From Dugong dugon (lineage: Eukaryota > Chordata > Mammalia > Sirenia > Dugongidae), in assembly GCA_030035585.1 (NCBI GenBank), contig CM057462.1, positions 63,522,734 through 63,586,733 on the forward strand: 64,000 nucleotides of DNA. Reading direction: 5' to 3'. The position numbers were made by a program, and so were the translations under genes. Below, piece by piece: positions 11,532-22,319 of this stretch. Positions within the stretch are counted from its first letter, which is position 1, and every line of letters starts with the position of its first letter. The notes beneath the pieces were generated by a model. It searched no databases, was not told where the DNA came from, and saw only the letters and a program-made list of their open reading frames with translations.

Positions 11532-12539
11532 GGAAGAAGGAAAAAGAAAATATTTTTAAAGTTTTTTTTCTAAAGGATGTATTATTTTTTGAAAGTAAGT
11601 CGCTGCCTTCCAAAAGCTCCTGGAAAAATGCATATCTGTTACCTGGAAGGAACTGTCCATTGATAGCTGTTCGTAGTTTTGTTTGTCATCTGTGTTGACT
11701 ATCTTCTTTGAAAACAAGACCAGGGGCTAAGAATCTTGTTTCATTCATCTTTGTAGGCTGGGGTCTTAGTTCTGGTCCAGGCACAGCATGGATAACAAAT
11801 GTTTACCAAATTGTATGAACAATAGACAACAGATCTCTGAAGAAACAGAACCCAGAAAAGCTTGGAAAGAACAGATGGGTTGGTGCTTTGAAAGAATAAA
11901 GGGTTTTGGGGCAGGGTAAACCCCAGGGGATGATGCACTGCCGGGGTCCCAGCCGATCAGCAGAGGGGAAAACAACACGAGGGTCTTAAGCACTGGCCTG
12001 TGGGGCTGGAGGAGGGTGCAGTGTGAAATCAAAAGTGGAGGAGGTCCAAGGCCTAAGATTCCCTATTGCACAGCTTTGCCTTTAGCCAGCCCCGTCTTAC
12101 AGCTTCATAGTTCAAGGGCATCAGAAAGTCTTCTGTTGAACTCTGATTTCAAAGTTACTCTATTCATGGAGACACCAAATGCAAAATGGAAGTTAAATGA
12201 AGGAAAACCTGAGAAGCATCTTTAAAGTTGGCTGAGTCTACCACACCTGGATGGACGACCTGATTCTGAGTGCTAAAGAAATCTCCCAGGAAACGTCAGT
12301 AGCTTTAAAGTTTGAGTGGGATCCCACAACAAGACTCGGTAGTATAAGGAAGGAGCAGAGAGCACAGCCCGGAAAGCTAAGGCGCAGATTGGTAGAAGGA
12401 CTTTGACAAAACCCGAGGTCGTCTAGTTAATCGCCACGACACATGGACCCAAGGGAAATGACTTACGTCAAGTAAATGAAAAAGATACTCCCTTGATTTT
12501 CTCATTTTGGACAAGCTGCTTGCACATATAATGATAACT
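11532..12539. other. No recognisable gene or repeat
   Basis: Unique-looking sequence. I see no supportable exon, RNA or transposon. Confidence 0.45.
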
Positions 12540-12640
12540 ACTCATTTAATAAATATTTATTGAGTGCCTCCCATGTGTTTGGAGCTGGAAATTGGTAATG
12601 AATAAAATGATACTCTCTGCTCTCGTGGAATATGTGAGCT
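12540..12640 (-). mobile_element. L2 LINE 3' tail
   Basis: 'tttaataaatatttattgag' followed by 'tgcctcccatgtgtttggag' is the reverse of the L2 end. Confidence 0.6.
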
Positions 12641-12779
12641 GGAAGGAATATCATTTACTACCTAGTTCAAGAGCTGCATTTTACAGATCAAGAGACTCTA
12701 GCTCACATAATGGAAATAATATGGCCAAGAGTGCTCAGCTAGTGCATTTTCGTCATTTTTTATACTATGAGGTTTTACA

Positions 12780-13080
12780 CCTTGTGTCTTGGGGTTTTCT
12801 CTGCCTACAATGTGCTTTCCCTACTCCACTGATGAAAATCCTACTTACCCTCCAAAGCTTGGCTCAGATGTCACCTCGTCTCTAGGAAGCTTTTTCTGTG
12901 CCCTCCTTTGGGTTCCCATAGCCCTCTCCACCTCTGTTACAGCATTTGTCACGGTCTGCCTTGAACTTTAGTGAGTAGACGTCTTTGCCTCCTCTTGATT
13001 CTAAGCTCCCTGAGGGCAGGCAGAGACAATGTCTCGTTCATCACTATGTTGTTAGCACCTAGCATAGCTAGGGGAATAAC
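12780..13080 (+). mobile_element. L2 LINE 3' end
   Basis: Plus-sense L2 end: 'ctcagatgtcacctcgtctc', 'aagctttttctgtgccctcc', 'aagctccctgagggcaggca', then 'gttagcacctagcatagcta'. Confidence 0.8.
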
Positions 13081-13089
13081 ATTTCTGGA

Positions 13090-13315
13090 ATATCTACCAA
13101 AAACTGGGCACTGTGCTGAATGCTTTATACACACTGTCACATTTAATCCTCACCCAACCCTTAGGTGGATATTACTTCGCCTTACTTAAAGATAAGGAAA
13201 CAGAGTCACAGAGAGGTTAAGTAACTTTCCCAAAGTCACAAAGCCAAGTGGAGAACCCAAGATTCAGCTAATTCTATCTAACTCCAAAGTCCATGCTCTG
13301 CCCATTATACAACAT
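13090..13315 (-). mobile_element. MIR SINE
   Basis: Reverse MIR order: 'tactgggcac'-like start, 'cacatttaatcctcacccaa', 'aaggaaacagagtcacagag', 'gttaagtaactttcccaaag', ending near 'cattatacaacataag'. Confidence 0.8.
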
Positions 13316-13420
13316 AAGCCCCATAAGCTTCACGAGATCAAGGAGTATGTCGATCTTATCCATCATTGCATTTCTAGCACCTGGCACAGTGTCGAACACT
13401 GTGACATTCTATTGGTCACC
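13316..13420 (+). mobile_element. L2 LINE 3' tail
   Basis: 'tgcatttctagcacctggca' followed by 'cagtgtcgaacactg' is the L2 tail in plus sense. Confidence 0.55.
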
Positions 13421-13597
13421 CAGATCAATCTTAATTCAATGTAGGAGGGCATGGGGGAATTCATTCACACTGGGAATTCATCCAGCTTACATATTCCACA
13501 AGGGCGTGAATACTAGGAGGCAGGGATCATTGGGAGGATCATCTTGGAGGGGGCTACCCCAGAGGGCAAGATGTAGAGATCCTCTCAGGTGCCACTT

Positions 13598-13800
13598 AAA
13601 CAGTTTTGCCGTTATGATAACCTGCCTACTAACCGGAAGGTTAGAGGCTGAAGTCCACCCATAGGCATCTTGGAAGAAAGGCCTGATGATCTAGTTACAA
13701 AAAATCAGCCACTGAAAATCCTATGGAGCCTAGTTCTACTCTGACACACATGGGGTTGCCATGAGCCAGAGTTGACTCGAGGGCAACGGGTTGGTTAAAA
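13598..13800 (+). mobile_element. AfroSINE, 'agtccctggg' class, decayed head
   Basis: The body 'aagaaaggcctgatgatcta' and tail 'ccatgagccagagttgactc' are clear. The first 25 bases of the tRNA-like head are eroded ('gttttgccgttatgataacc'). Confidence 0.88.
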
Positions 13801-13877
13801 ATGTTCAAGGGCAGAAATCAAAGTGAGCAAGTAGTAAATTTAAACAACAGAAAACAAACAAACCAAAAAGGACGTCT

Positions 13878-13936
13878 TAATATGACTATAGGGTCTCTAT
13901 GAGTTGGAATTGACTCGACAGCACACAACAATGTGA
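13878..13936 (+). mobile_element. Short RTE/AfroSINE 3' tail
   Basis: Only the terminal block is present: 'gtctctatgagttggaattg' then 'actcgacagcacacaacaat'. A strongly 5'-truncated RTE or SINE insertion. Confidence 0.75.
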
Positions 13937-14539
13937 TAGCAGCGTAATCCCCTGGTGATAGAGCATAAAGCACAATAGGTGGACAAGAAAGCAAGCCAGG
14001 CAGAGGCAGAGAACCGGTGAGATGACTCCGAACCAGGGATGGGCAAGGTCGGGGCGTTCTGGGACTAGTTCAGTAACAAGAGTGCAGAGGCAGCTTCAGG
14101 AGGGACCTGGCACACGGTGCACGGGTGAATGGGGCTGAGAGGAGTTTCACCGGTTTAGACGCTCATTGTATTCCTCATTCCCAAACTAAATATCAGAGGG
14201 GACTGGTTTCCTGCCACCTCACTGCCCAGTTCCCATTCCCCAGCTCCCTCCAGCTCCTACCTCCTTGCCTTGTCTCAGAGGCCAATGCCAGATCCAGGTC
14301 TCCTGGAATCTCAGGGACAAACTAGGGAAAGTTTAGTGGATCCACATTTTTATTTCCTTCATCTGATTCCGGTCAAGAAATGACCACACGGAGAAGATCT
14401 CTGAGGAGATACTTCTTCCACTGGGTCCCTTCAGTATTTTTTATTCTTTAGAACAAGGAAAAAAAATCAACCTCTCCACATACTTGCTTTCTTATTGCAT
14501 CCTGAGAGCTAGGTAACCCATGTATTTTCCACCATGCCT
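13937..14539. other. No recognisable gene or repeat
   Basis: Unique-looking sequence without a family signature. The short frame at 14125-14325 has no recognisable domain. Confidence 0.4.
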
Positions 14540-14660
14540 TGTCTTCTAAGAAGCTCAGAGCTAAACTCAATGTTTGTGTTTCACCCTAGGTTACAAGTTC
14601 CTTAAAAAGGCAAGAAGGGGGTGTGTTTATGTTTTTGCTCCTACAGGGCCTAACATGGTG
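14540..14660 (+). mobile_element. Probable L2 LINE tail
   Basis: 'aggttacaagttccttaaaa' and 'ctcctacagggcctaacatg' fit the L2 3' end loosely. Confidence 0.35.
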
Positions 14661-14817
14661 TTCAGCTAAGGTTTGTGGAAGTAAAATCAAACGTTCAAGC
14701 GTAGCACCCTCCCCCTGCATGATTTCCCAACTCCCTTTTGATTTCTTTAAAAAAACTGTCTTATTATATATGTGTTTTTATTGTGACCTACGTCAAATCC
14801 TTTTTGTAGGCAGGCAG

Positions 14818-14853
14818 GGAATAAATGAATAAATAAACAAATAAATGAATAAT
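14818..14853 (+). repeat. AATAAATG-type low-complexity repeat
   Basis: Alternating 'aataaatg' and 'aataaac' units; simple sequence. Confidence 0.8.
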
Positions 14854-15214
14854 GGACTCCCTCCTGCCTGGGGGGACTTGTGCAGGGTTTGTCAGCTCTG
14901 CCTCCAGAAAATCCACCCTAGCAGATACCGAGCTCAGAAACAACAGTTTGGGAGCTTAGCGGGTTCCCTTTTCTTTCTTTTTTTTTATACCTAGATAAGC
15001 TTGGGTGCCTCAAGTAAATTCCCCTTTGATTGGTATGTTTCATCAGTTGAACTCTAATTGGTGCAAACAGGTAATTTGGAGATTACAAGATTTATTCTTC
15101 TATAACAGTGATTACTGATTGCTAATGATAGTGCTGATTTTTAGGTGTTTAAAACCTTGACAGTTACAATATGCATGTGATTTACTACAGTGTCTTAGAG
15201 ACAGCCTTCTATGG

Positions 15215-15290
15215 ATCCCTGAGGACAGAGGCTATGTCCTCCATGAGTTCTGCCCAGTGCCCGTGGAGGAGGTGAATGAATAGTTATTAA
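15215..15290 (+). mobile_element. L2 LINE tail
   Basis: 'gaggacagaggctatgtcct' and 'gcccagtgcccgtggaggag' then 'tgaatgaata' follow the L2 terminal order, and an AAT microsatellite grows from it. Confidence 0.5.
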
Positions 15291-15314
15291 TATTAATAAT
15301 AATAATAATAATAA
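15288..15314 (+). repeat. (AAT)n microsatellite
   Basis: A run of 'aataataataataataataa' following 'attaatatt'. Confidence 0.9.
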
Positions 15315-16013
15315 CCACAGACTGTAAAGCCTTCACCCAGAATACTGAGTCATGAGATCTGCTTGCAATTTCATGCATTTCAAAATGTATTCCTTCTCTT
15401 ACCAATCCTAATTCAAGGCATTATTAGGATTATTAGCTCTAGAAATAATTGGCCTTAAAGGCACATCATAAAAAGACAAAGTCATAAACTCTCCTCCCTG
15501 ACGTTTGGAGAGATTCTGTTTGGAAGCACTCAGAGGAGCTAAAAAGACTAAGTAGCTGCCTTCCTGCCACCCCAGGGAAAGGAGCTAAACAAGGCTGCCC
15601 TGGCTGGGCGCCAGCTCAGGATCCAGGCACAGCCTTTGGGCGCTTTCCCTTGTCATCCCATGTTAACAGGCCAGGTACTAACACGTCAAAACACCAGCAT
15701 GTGAACTGAATGGAAAGTAGCAGTGCCCGGACAGGAAAGTTGCCTCCACCCAGGCAGCCGTGCGCACAGGGTGTGGGCACGCAGTCCTACCAGGATGAAG
15801 CTTGGCTCACAAGTCCCCTTGCCAATAAGGGGAGCAGAAGTGATAAACTCAGGCCAACTAATTCAGAAACGTGTGCCATTTAGCAGCGGGTGGGGTGTGG
15901 TACCCAGCCCACAGTAGCCACTGCCCCAACCTCAGTACCTGTTAAATTTTTCTTTTTTGTTAAGACTTTCAGTATATAATAGCTGAATATGCTACCTCCC
16001 ATTTCCCGCCTCT
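15315..16013. other. No recognisable gene or repeat
   Basis: The 15400-15480 part is AT-rich with TAAT cores ('agaaataattggcc'), possibly conserved non-coding, but this cannot be judged from one sequence. Confidence 0.35.
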
Positions 16014-16028
16014 AAGCCTTCACACAAG

Positions 16029-16206
16029 GTCCTTTAGCGATTCAGACCCACCCAGCATGCCAAGGAAGAAAGGTCTGGTGATTTGCTTCCATAAAGATCA
16101 CAGCCAAGAAAACCCTATGGAGTAGTTCTACTCTGCAACACATGGGGTCGCCGTGAGTTGCAATCGACTAGACAGCAATGGTTTTGATTTATTTTTGGTT
16201 TTTTTT
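16029..16206 (+). mobile_element. AfroSINE with internal head deletion and 15-base target duplication
   Basis: The element begins 'gtcctttagcgattcagacc', so most of the tRNA-like head between the first bases and 'cccaccca' is missing. Body ('gaagaaaggtctggtgattt') and tail ('ccgtgagttgcaatcgacta') are present. Flanks 'aagccttcacacaag' (16014-16028) and 'aagccttcgcacaag' (16207-16221) differ at one base. Confidence 0.93.
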
Positions 16207-16221
16207 AAGCCTTCGCACAAG

Positions 16222-16559
16222 CTGTTCACCATGTATATTAGGTTTTCCTCCCAAGACCTTCTTATTGGTCAAGGGCAGATCAATGTCACCTCCTTCCCTG
16301 GTTCTCCCTTCTCTTCCCCTTCCATGCTAGGTAATGCCTCCCTCCTCTGAACGCCCAGTTGGCTCTCTGAAGTGGTGGCTACACTTTATCTGAGCAGTGG
16401 CAGTTATCTGGGCATGTGTGTCCTCACGGGTTTGTGAGCTCAAGTCCTAGAAAACCATGCCTCGAAGACTCTGGCATCCTCCATCCACCCTCAGCACACT
16501 CCTTGCATGCAATCAGTGTTCATTAAAGCAATTGGGTTCAATCCACAGCTTTCCAGTAA
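16222..16559. other. No recognisable gene or repeat
   Basis: Unique-looking sequence between a SINE and MIR fragments. Confidence 0.4.
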
Positions 16560-16720
16560 GGTTACACAATCATCCAACTTTAGAGCTGAAAGGGACCAGC
16601 AAGGAAATCAGTGCCACCCCTTCATCTTAGGGATGGAGAACAAAAGCTCAGATGGGTGGCACAAGGCACCAAAGGTCTTTCAGTAAATAGCAGTGTTGGG
16701 CAGAAGACTTTTTAGTAAGA
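16560..16720 (-). mobile_element. Probable MIR-family fragment
   Basis: 'ttagagctgaaagggaccag' and 'ccccttcatcttagggatgg' fit old MIR-like sequence, weakly. Confidence 0.45.
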
Positions 16721-16924
16721 AGGGTATAAGAAAGAGTCTTCTTTGTCACCTACAAATAAAAAATGCTCCTGGACATTTGCTCTCAGAAAAAAGCAGACTT
16801 TATGATTGAATTCAATACTTGTGGCCACCCAGGTTTCTTGGCTGCTTGTGATGTGAACATAACCGCTGTCCTTCCGCATCCCATATTCAGGAAGACAGTA
16901 GGAATCATAATGCCCAACCTTTGC

Positions 16925-17150
16925 ATAGCAACTTGCAATACTCGAAGTGCTTTCAAATATGTAATTCGATCATTGTAACAATCTTTTGGTGGAGTTATTA
17001 CTCCCATTTTACCTGAGGAAACATTGGTGAAATGACTTGCCCAAGGTCACACAGTTAGTACTGTGCAGGAGAGTTGAGTCTTGAACCCAGGTCTTTTGAT
17101 TTCAAGTACAGTACTTGTGCTCTTTGCACCAGAGCTTCCTCTCCCGGCTC
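16925..17150 (-). mobile_element. MIR SINE
   Basis: 'gaagtgctttcaaatatgta', 'cccattttacctgaggaaac', 'gacttgcccaaggtcacaca' and 'cttgaacccaggtcttttga' give the reverse MIR order. Confidence 0.85.
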
Positions 17151-17237
17151 TAACCCATGAATAACATTCTAGTACCTCCTTCTGGCCTGTAGCTTCAAGA
17201 GCCATGTGCTTTTAATCAAGTTTTACCCTCTACCTGG

Positions 17238-17418
17238 AGTCCCTGGGTGGCGCAAACAGGTAACATGCTCAGCTGCTAACCAAAACGTTGGTGGTTTGAG
17301 TTCACTCAGAAGCACTTCGAAAGAAAGGTCTAGCAATCTACTTCCAAAAAATCAGCCAGTGAAAACCCCACAAATGGGATCGTTATGAGTAGGAATCAAC
17401 TTGATGGCAGCTGGTACC
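17238..17418 (+). mobile_element. AfroSINE, 'agtccctggg' class, with internal deletion near tail
   Basis: Head 'agtccctgggtggcgcaaac' and body 'gaaagaaaggtctagcaatc' are clear. The segment between 'gaaaaccccacaaa' and 'tgggatcgttatgag' is shortened relative to its relatives. Flanking 'tttaccctc' at 17222 and 17420 is a likely 9-base target duplication. Confidence 0.9.
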
Positions 17419-18326
17419 CTTTACCCTCCTCATCTAACCCTAAAAGATTGTTCCTATCCATTCGAAGGCAACAGGTTTCCTGTTTCTAAAACTCCCTAAA
17501 AGCCTGGATGTGTGAGGCTTCCTGGGATGTTGACTAGAAATAGAAGACTATGTCTGGTTTGGCCTGGAAAGCAGCAATACCTTGCCCGCTTAGACTGAAT
17601 TCTAATCTGCTGCAACATATTTTTTCCCTGAAAAAGTTCGTTCTTGCTTAGGGGCCCTCCAATCACCAACAATTTGAAGTTCCAACATGATTCATCTCCA
17701 CTGAGATCAAAGAGAAACACGGCACACTTGCCATATCAGACTTATCCCTTTCCCCTCAAGGAGAGAGGAATGAGGTTACAGACTAAACTGTTCAACTCTG
17801 GCTAGCTCCCTTAGCTTTTGCCACAAGGGGCATCATGATTTTGAAGCAAAAGAAGCAAATCTAGATGTCATCAGCTGTGGTGGCTTTCTATACAAATTAA
17901 CATTACCAGTACCCTGAAACTCTTGAAACAGATCGACCACAGGGTCCTTCTCTGAGTTTTCTGACTAGGATCAGCTAGGCATTTGACAATGTGCTAAACC
18001 CCACGGAGCAAGGGGAAGAGGTAGGGAATGAGGTCAGGTCATTGTCCCTTTTTCCTCTCTTCCTGGGAGCTCTGGTCCTAACTGTTCTGTATTGACTCTG
18101 GCGACTTGGTAGTATTGTCATCATATAAGACTAAAGTAAGTCTCTCTTACTTTCTCTCCCTAAAAAACTTTCAAAGCATCAAACCAGTAAAGTGTTTGCC
18201 AGAGGGTATGAAGGCAAAATCAACAATGGCACAAATCACCATTCTCTAGAAAGTTTCTTAGGTCTTCGTGTCCTTTTAGTTTTAAAATTTGCAGAGTTAT
18301 GTTTTCTCTGTCTCTCTCACACAGAT

Positions 18327-18352
18327 ACACACACACACACACACACACACAC
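18327..18352 (+). repeat. (AC)n microsatellite
   Basis: Thirteen uninterrupted AC units after 'cacacagat'. Confidence 0.97.
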
Positions 18353-19333
18353 TTTGATACAATCAGCAGCAGCCCAGCACTCATTCTGAGCAATTCCCAT
18401 TTGCATGCACACCCAGAGTCTTGCTCAAATGTAACATGAGTCATCATTTCTCACTCATTATCAGCCATCTCCAGTTATCCCAAGAGAAGCTTTGGCTGCG
18501 GCCTGAGAGTAGGAGACTAGTATAATCCTTAAGGTGAGGAGTCCAGGTCTGATAATCACAAGGGAGAACCCCCGTAGAACTTCCCAGGTGAGCAGGTGTG
18601 CAAAGACCCAATGAGCTCGTCCTCCAACTTTCCTGCTGTGTGGCCTTGGATATTCAAGAGGTGAGCTGCCAAGAACAGGTGCCAATCTCTGCCATCCTGG
18701 TGGCATGGAAGATTGAAGAAGGCAGAGGGCCAGATGACTTCATGAGTCTCTCCCAGCCCTTCTGCCACGGCTTCTTTCTGTGACATCATAATAATGGAAG
18801 TGGGTGGGGCCCTGAAGCTTATTCCAGTTTGAGAGAAAGACTCTCAGCTGCATGTTCTCCTGTTCTTCTCCTCCTTCCCTCCAACATCCACAAGCCAGGG
18901 CTAAGGCAGTGACACCCACCCAGATACGATGTTCCCCAGAGAAAACAGGCGATGGGCCAGCAGCCCACAAGGGCACCTTGAAGTGCGAAGTGTGTCTTTC
19001 CTACATTGGGAAAGTAGCCCAGCCATGGTTAGGACATGCCTTGGAAGAGAAGAGGCCCTCAGACTGTAGATGCTCTATCTCTCTCAGCATCAAACAGCAC
19101 CGACAGGCACAGGCCTCAAACTCCAGACTTTACTAATAACTGAGCCAACCCCCTTGAGGCCATGACAAACCCTCCCAAAGCTCAAGTGAGCTCACTAGGT
19201 AATGCTGTCAACCTAACTATCCAGGATGTCAGGGCCCAAGGTGCCGAGCTCTGGCTCTGTACTCTCTCACCTCAGCATTTTCCCTAACACTCACAAAAGG
19301 AAGCTGGGACCTACTCTAGGGGCCAACAAGAGA

Positions 19334-19347
19334 CCCCCCCCCCCCCG
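19334..19347 (+). repeat. Poly(C) tract
   Basis: A run of about 14 C within 'gagacc...gctctg'. Assembly length error is possible here. Confidence 0.9.
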
Positions 19348-19520
19348 CTCTGTCCCCTCAGCAGACCACAGACCCTCCCCCTGGATTATAATCTGCACAG
19401 TGGATATAAAGCCTCAGCACCTAGTTCCACCCCTTCCCACCTCAACCACTTTTCTGGTTGTTCAACTCTAGCAGCAGTTTTGCTAACGCAGGAGTTATGG
19501 AGGTGGAAGGAGAAGGTCAT

Positions 19521-19956
19521 TGTATTGGTTTCTTAGGGCTGCCATAACAAATTACCGCAACTAAAAGGCTTTAAAACAAAAGAAATATATTCTCTCATGG
19601 TTCTGGAGGCTAGAAATCTAAAATTAAGGTGTAGGCAGAGGCATGCTCCCTCTGAAAGCTCTAGAGAAGATTTCTCCCTTGCTTCTTCTTAACTTCTGGT
19701 GGCTGCCAGCAATCCCTGGTCTTCCGTGGCTTATAGCTGCATCACTCTAATCTCAGCTTCTGTCGTCACATGACCTTCTTTCCTGTAAATGTTCACATGG
19801 CCTTCTTATAAGGACATCAGCCACTGGATTCAGAACCCACATAATATGACCTCATCTTACAGAATTACACCTGTGAAGACTCTATTTCTAAACAAAGTCA
19901 CATTCTAAGGTTCCAGGTAGACATGAATTTTTGGAGGATACTATTCAACCCGGTAC
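19521..19956 (-). mobile_element. MLT1-type MaLR solo LTR
   Basis: Reverse MLT1 order: 'tgtattggtttcttagggct', 'ccataacaaattaccgcaac', 'ggttctggaggctagaaatc', 'ccttcttataaggacatcag', 'actctatttctaaacaaagt', ending 'caacccggtaca'. TG and CA ends are visible. Confidence 0.85.
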
Positions 19957-20159
19957 AATCACCCAGCCTGAGTAGCCTACACCAACTACTGGTCCCTGTG
20001 TTTAATGTACTAAACCCAGCACTTTTAATCTTCTTAGGAGTAAGAGCAGAAGCTCCAGAGTGTATCTGAGGTATAGCAACTGGTGCAGCTGTGAACTCAG
20101 TGATCATAACAGACCTGGAGTTAAAAACATTCCCAGCAGACAGACAACCGTATCTCCTC

Positions 20160-20600
20160 TGGAATAACACCACCATTTCAAAACATTTTTACACTCAACC
20201 TATCATTTGATCTTCCCAACACATCAGTGAGGTAGGTACAGCAAATATTTATCAGTTGCCATTGAGTCCAGTCTGACTCATGGAGACCTCATATGCGTCA
20301 GAGTGGAACTGTGCTCCATGGGGCTTTCAATAGTTGATTTTCCAGAAGTAGATAGCCAGGCCTTTCTTCTAAGGAGCTTCCGTGTGGACTCGAACCTCCA
20401 ACCGTTTGGTTAGCAGCTGATCATGTTAACCGTTTCCACCACCAATACTATTAACCTCAAAATACGGAAGAAGAAACTGAATTTCACAAAGTTTGAAATA
20501 ACTTACTTTAGGCCAATGAGCTGGTTAGAAACACAATTGACATTAGGATCGGGGTCTCCTCAGGCTCAGTCTAATGTATGTTCTACTGTCCCAGCCAACT
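20160..20600 (-). mobile_element. MIR SINE, split by an AfroSINE
   Basis: The left part 'tttgatcttcccaacacatc' and 'gtgaggtaggtaca' continues after the insertion with 'attaacctcaaaatacggaa' and 'gaagaaactgaatttcacaa', as expected for one reverse MIR interrupted at about 20253. Confidence 0.6.
20254..20442 (-). mobile_element. AfroSINE, 'agtccctggg' class
   Basis: Plus-strand text from 'agttgccattgagtccagtc' through 'ttcaatagttgattttccag' to 'gttaaccgtttccacca'. Inserted within a MIR. Confidence 0.9.
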
Positions 20601-20694
20601 TACCATCACACCTGAGCCTAAACAAGATCTGGGAGAGAGAAGACATCATGAAAAAGAAAAGTGTCCCTAATAACCCAGGGCTTTAAATGTCCAA

Positions 20695-20990
20695 GCTAGT
20701 CATCAAATACTCAGCACTGAAATCATTTATATAATATACACTGGGGAGACAAGGATAAATGAGATCTGGTCTCTGTCCTCAGGGAGTTTCCAATTTGGTG
20801 AGGAAGACCTGAACACATAAACAAGCACGTGTAAACAAATGTTATACACATCTTGATGGAAGACCGTAAAGGGTAAAGTGGGGAAACAAAGGAAGGAGTG
20901 GTCATTGCCATCAGGCGAAAGGGGAATTAGGAAAGACCCCAAGGAGCAGACAACATTTGGAGAGAGTCTTTAAAAAGAAGTTGGCGATCC
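20695..20990 (-). mobile_element. L2 LINE fragment
   Basis: Reverse L2: 'ctctgtcctcagggagtttc', 'gaaagaccccaaggagcaga' and 'caacatttggagagagtctt'. Confidence 0.65.
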
Positions 20991-21034
20991 TAGATTAGGG
21001 GAAATAAATAAATAAATAAAGCTGTAAATGACAA

Positions 21035-21480
21035 CGTATTAGTTTCCCAGGGCTGCCGTAACAAGTACCACAAACTTGGTGGCTTTGAAGAACAGAGATT
21101 TATTGTCTAGCAGCTCTGGAGGCTGAGTCTGAAATCTGGGTGTCAGCCGCGTTGATTCCTTCTGAGGGCTCTGAGGGACAATCTTGCCATGCCCTCTCCT
21201 AGCTTCTGGTGACGGCTGGCAATCCTTGGTGTCCCCTGGCTTGCAGATCACTCCAATCTCTGCTTCTGTCTTTAGATGGCCATCTTTCCTCTGTGTCTCT
21301 TCTCTTTAATGAGATAATCAGTCATATTGGATTAGGATTCACTCTACTGGAGTATGACTTCATGTTAACTGGCAACATCTTCAAAAACCCTGTTTCCATG
21401 CAAAGTCACATTCAAAGGTACAGGGTGGGCGGCTAGGATTTTAACAGATCTTTTTGAGGGGCACAATCCACTTAATAACA
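21035..21480 (-). mobile_element. MLT1-type MaLR solo LTR
   Basis: 'attagtttcccagggctgcc', 'gtaacaagtaccacaaactt', 'agagatttattgtctagcag', 'atattggattaggattcact' and the end 'cacaatccacttaataaca' follow reverse MLT1. The first TG appears to have become CG. Confidence 0.85.
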
Positions 21481-21865
21481 GATAGTATTCAGATAATTGG
21501 CAAAATATGAAATAAACTCTCTCTTAGGAAATGAATTGTTCTCAATGTTAAATTTCCAGAATTTGATCATGGATATGTAAAAAAATGTTACAGAAGATCT
21601 GATACTGAAATCTTTAGGGGTAAAGGGTACTGGTGTCTGAAGTTTACTCTCAGATAGTTAAACAAATAATAATGGCAATGTGAATGTGTGTGTGTGTATT
21701 TCAATACATGTACATATAGAAAGAGAAAATGAAAAAAAGGCAGAAGCAAATGCAGCAAAATGTTAATTGGTGAGATCAGATAAACGGTATAGAAAGGTGT
21801 ACTGCTGTTGCAACGCTTCTGTACATTTGAAAAAAATTCAAAAGAAAGAGTTAAAAAGACCAGAA
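21481..21865 (+). mobile_element. L1M 3' end fragment
   Basis: 'gcaaatgcagcaaaatgtta', 'attggtgagatcagataaac' and 'tttgaaaaaaattcaaaaga' match the old L1M 3' end, as also seen near 38.25 kb. A short TG run lies at 21686-21698. Confidence 0.55.
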
Positions 21866-21949
21866 CTGAATAAAGACAGGAACACATCATTTAAGAAATA
21901 AATAGGACTGAAAAATTATTGGATTAAGATGTCACTAGATGTCTTTGCT

Positions 21950-22116
21950 GGAGCCCTAGTGGTGCAGTGGTTAGGTGTTCAGCTGCTAACCAAAAGGTCA
22001 GCAGTTCGAATCCACCAGCCACTCCTTGGAAACCCTATAGGACAGTTCTACTCTGTTCTATAGGGTTGCTATGAGTTGGAAGTGACTCAATGGCAATGGA
22101 TTATTATTATTTTTTT
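21950..22116 (+). mobile_element. AfroSINE, short-body class
   Basis: It starts 'ggagccctagtggtgcagtg', with an intact B-box-like 'agttcgaatcc', and ends with an ATT/T-rich tail. Flanks 'tagatgtctttgct' (21937) and 'tagatatcttttct' (22117) are a diverged target duplication. Confidence 0.95.
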
Positions 22117-22319
22117 TAGATATCTTTTCTACCCAGCAAGAAAAGAAGAAGGGGTAGATAGAGCAAGTGGCAGTTACTGTGAAAAATGAAATTGTTTTAT
22201 CTAAGAAAAATTCACTGGAGTTCCCCATGCAGCTGAAGGGAGAAGAAGAAGGGAGGGTGTAACAGGAAGAGCCTGGCCAGCCAGGGTGCTTGCTGGGTAG
22301 GCATGGTTTGTGAATGTGA

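Larger units (their letters stand above)
17429..19515. other. No recognisable gene; one (AC)n and one poly(C) tract
   Basis: Unique-looking sequence with a CA microsatellite at 18327. Short overlapping frames on both strands at 18460-19136 lack domains and disagree on frame and strand, so none is called. Confidence 0.4.

Noticed and set aside
19334..19347. Poly(C) run as a regulatory element
   Set aside because: A simple homopolymer, also prone to length error.
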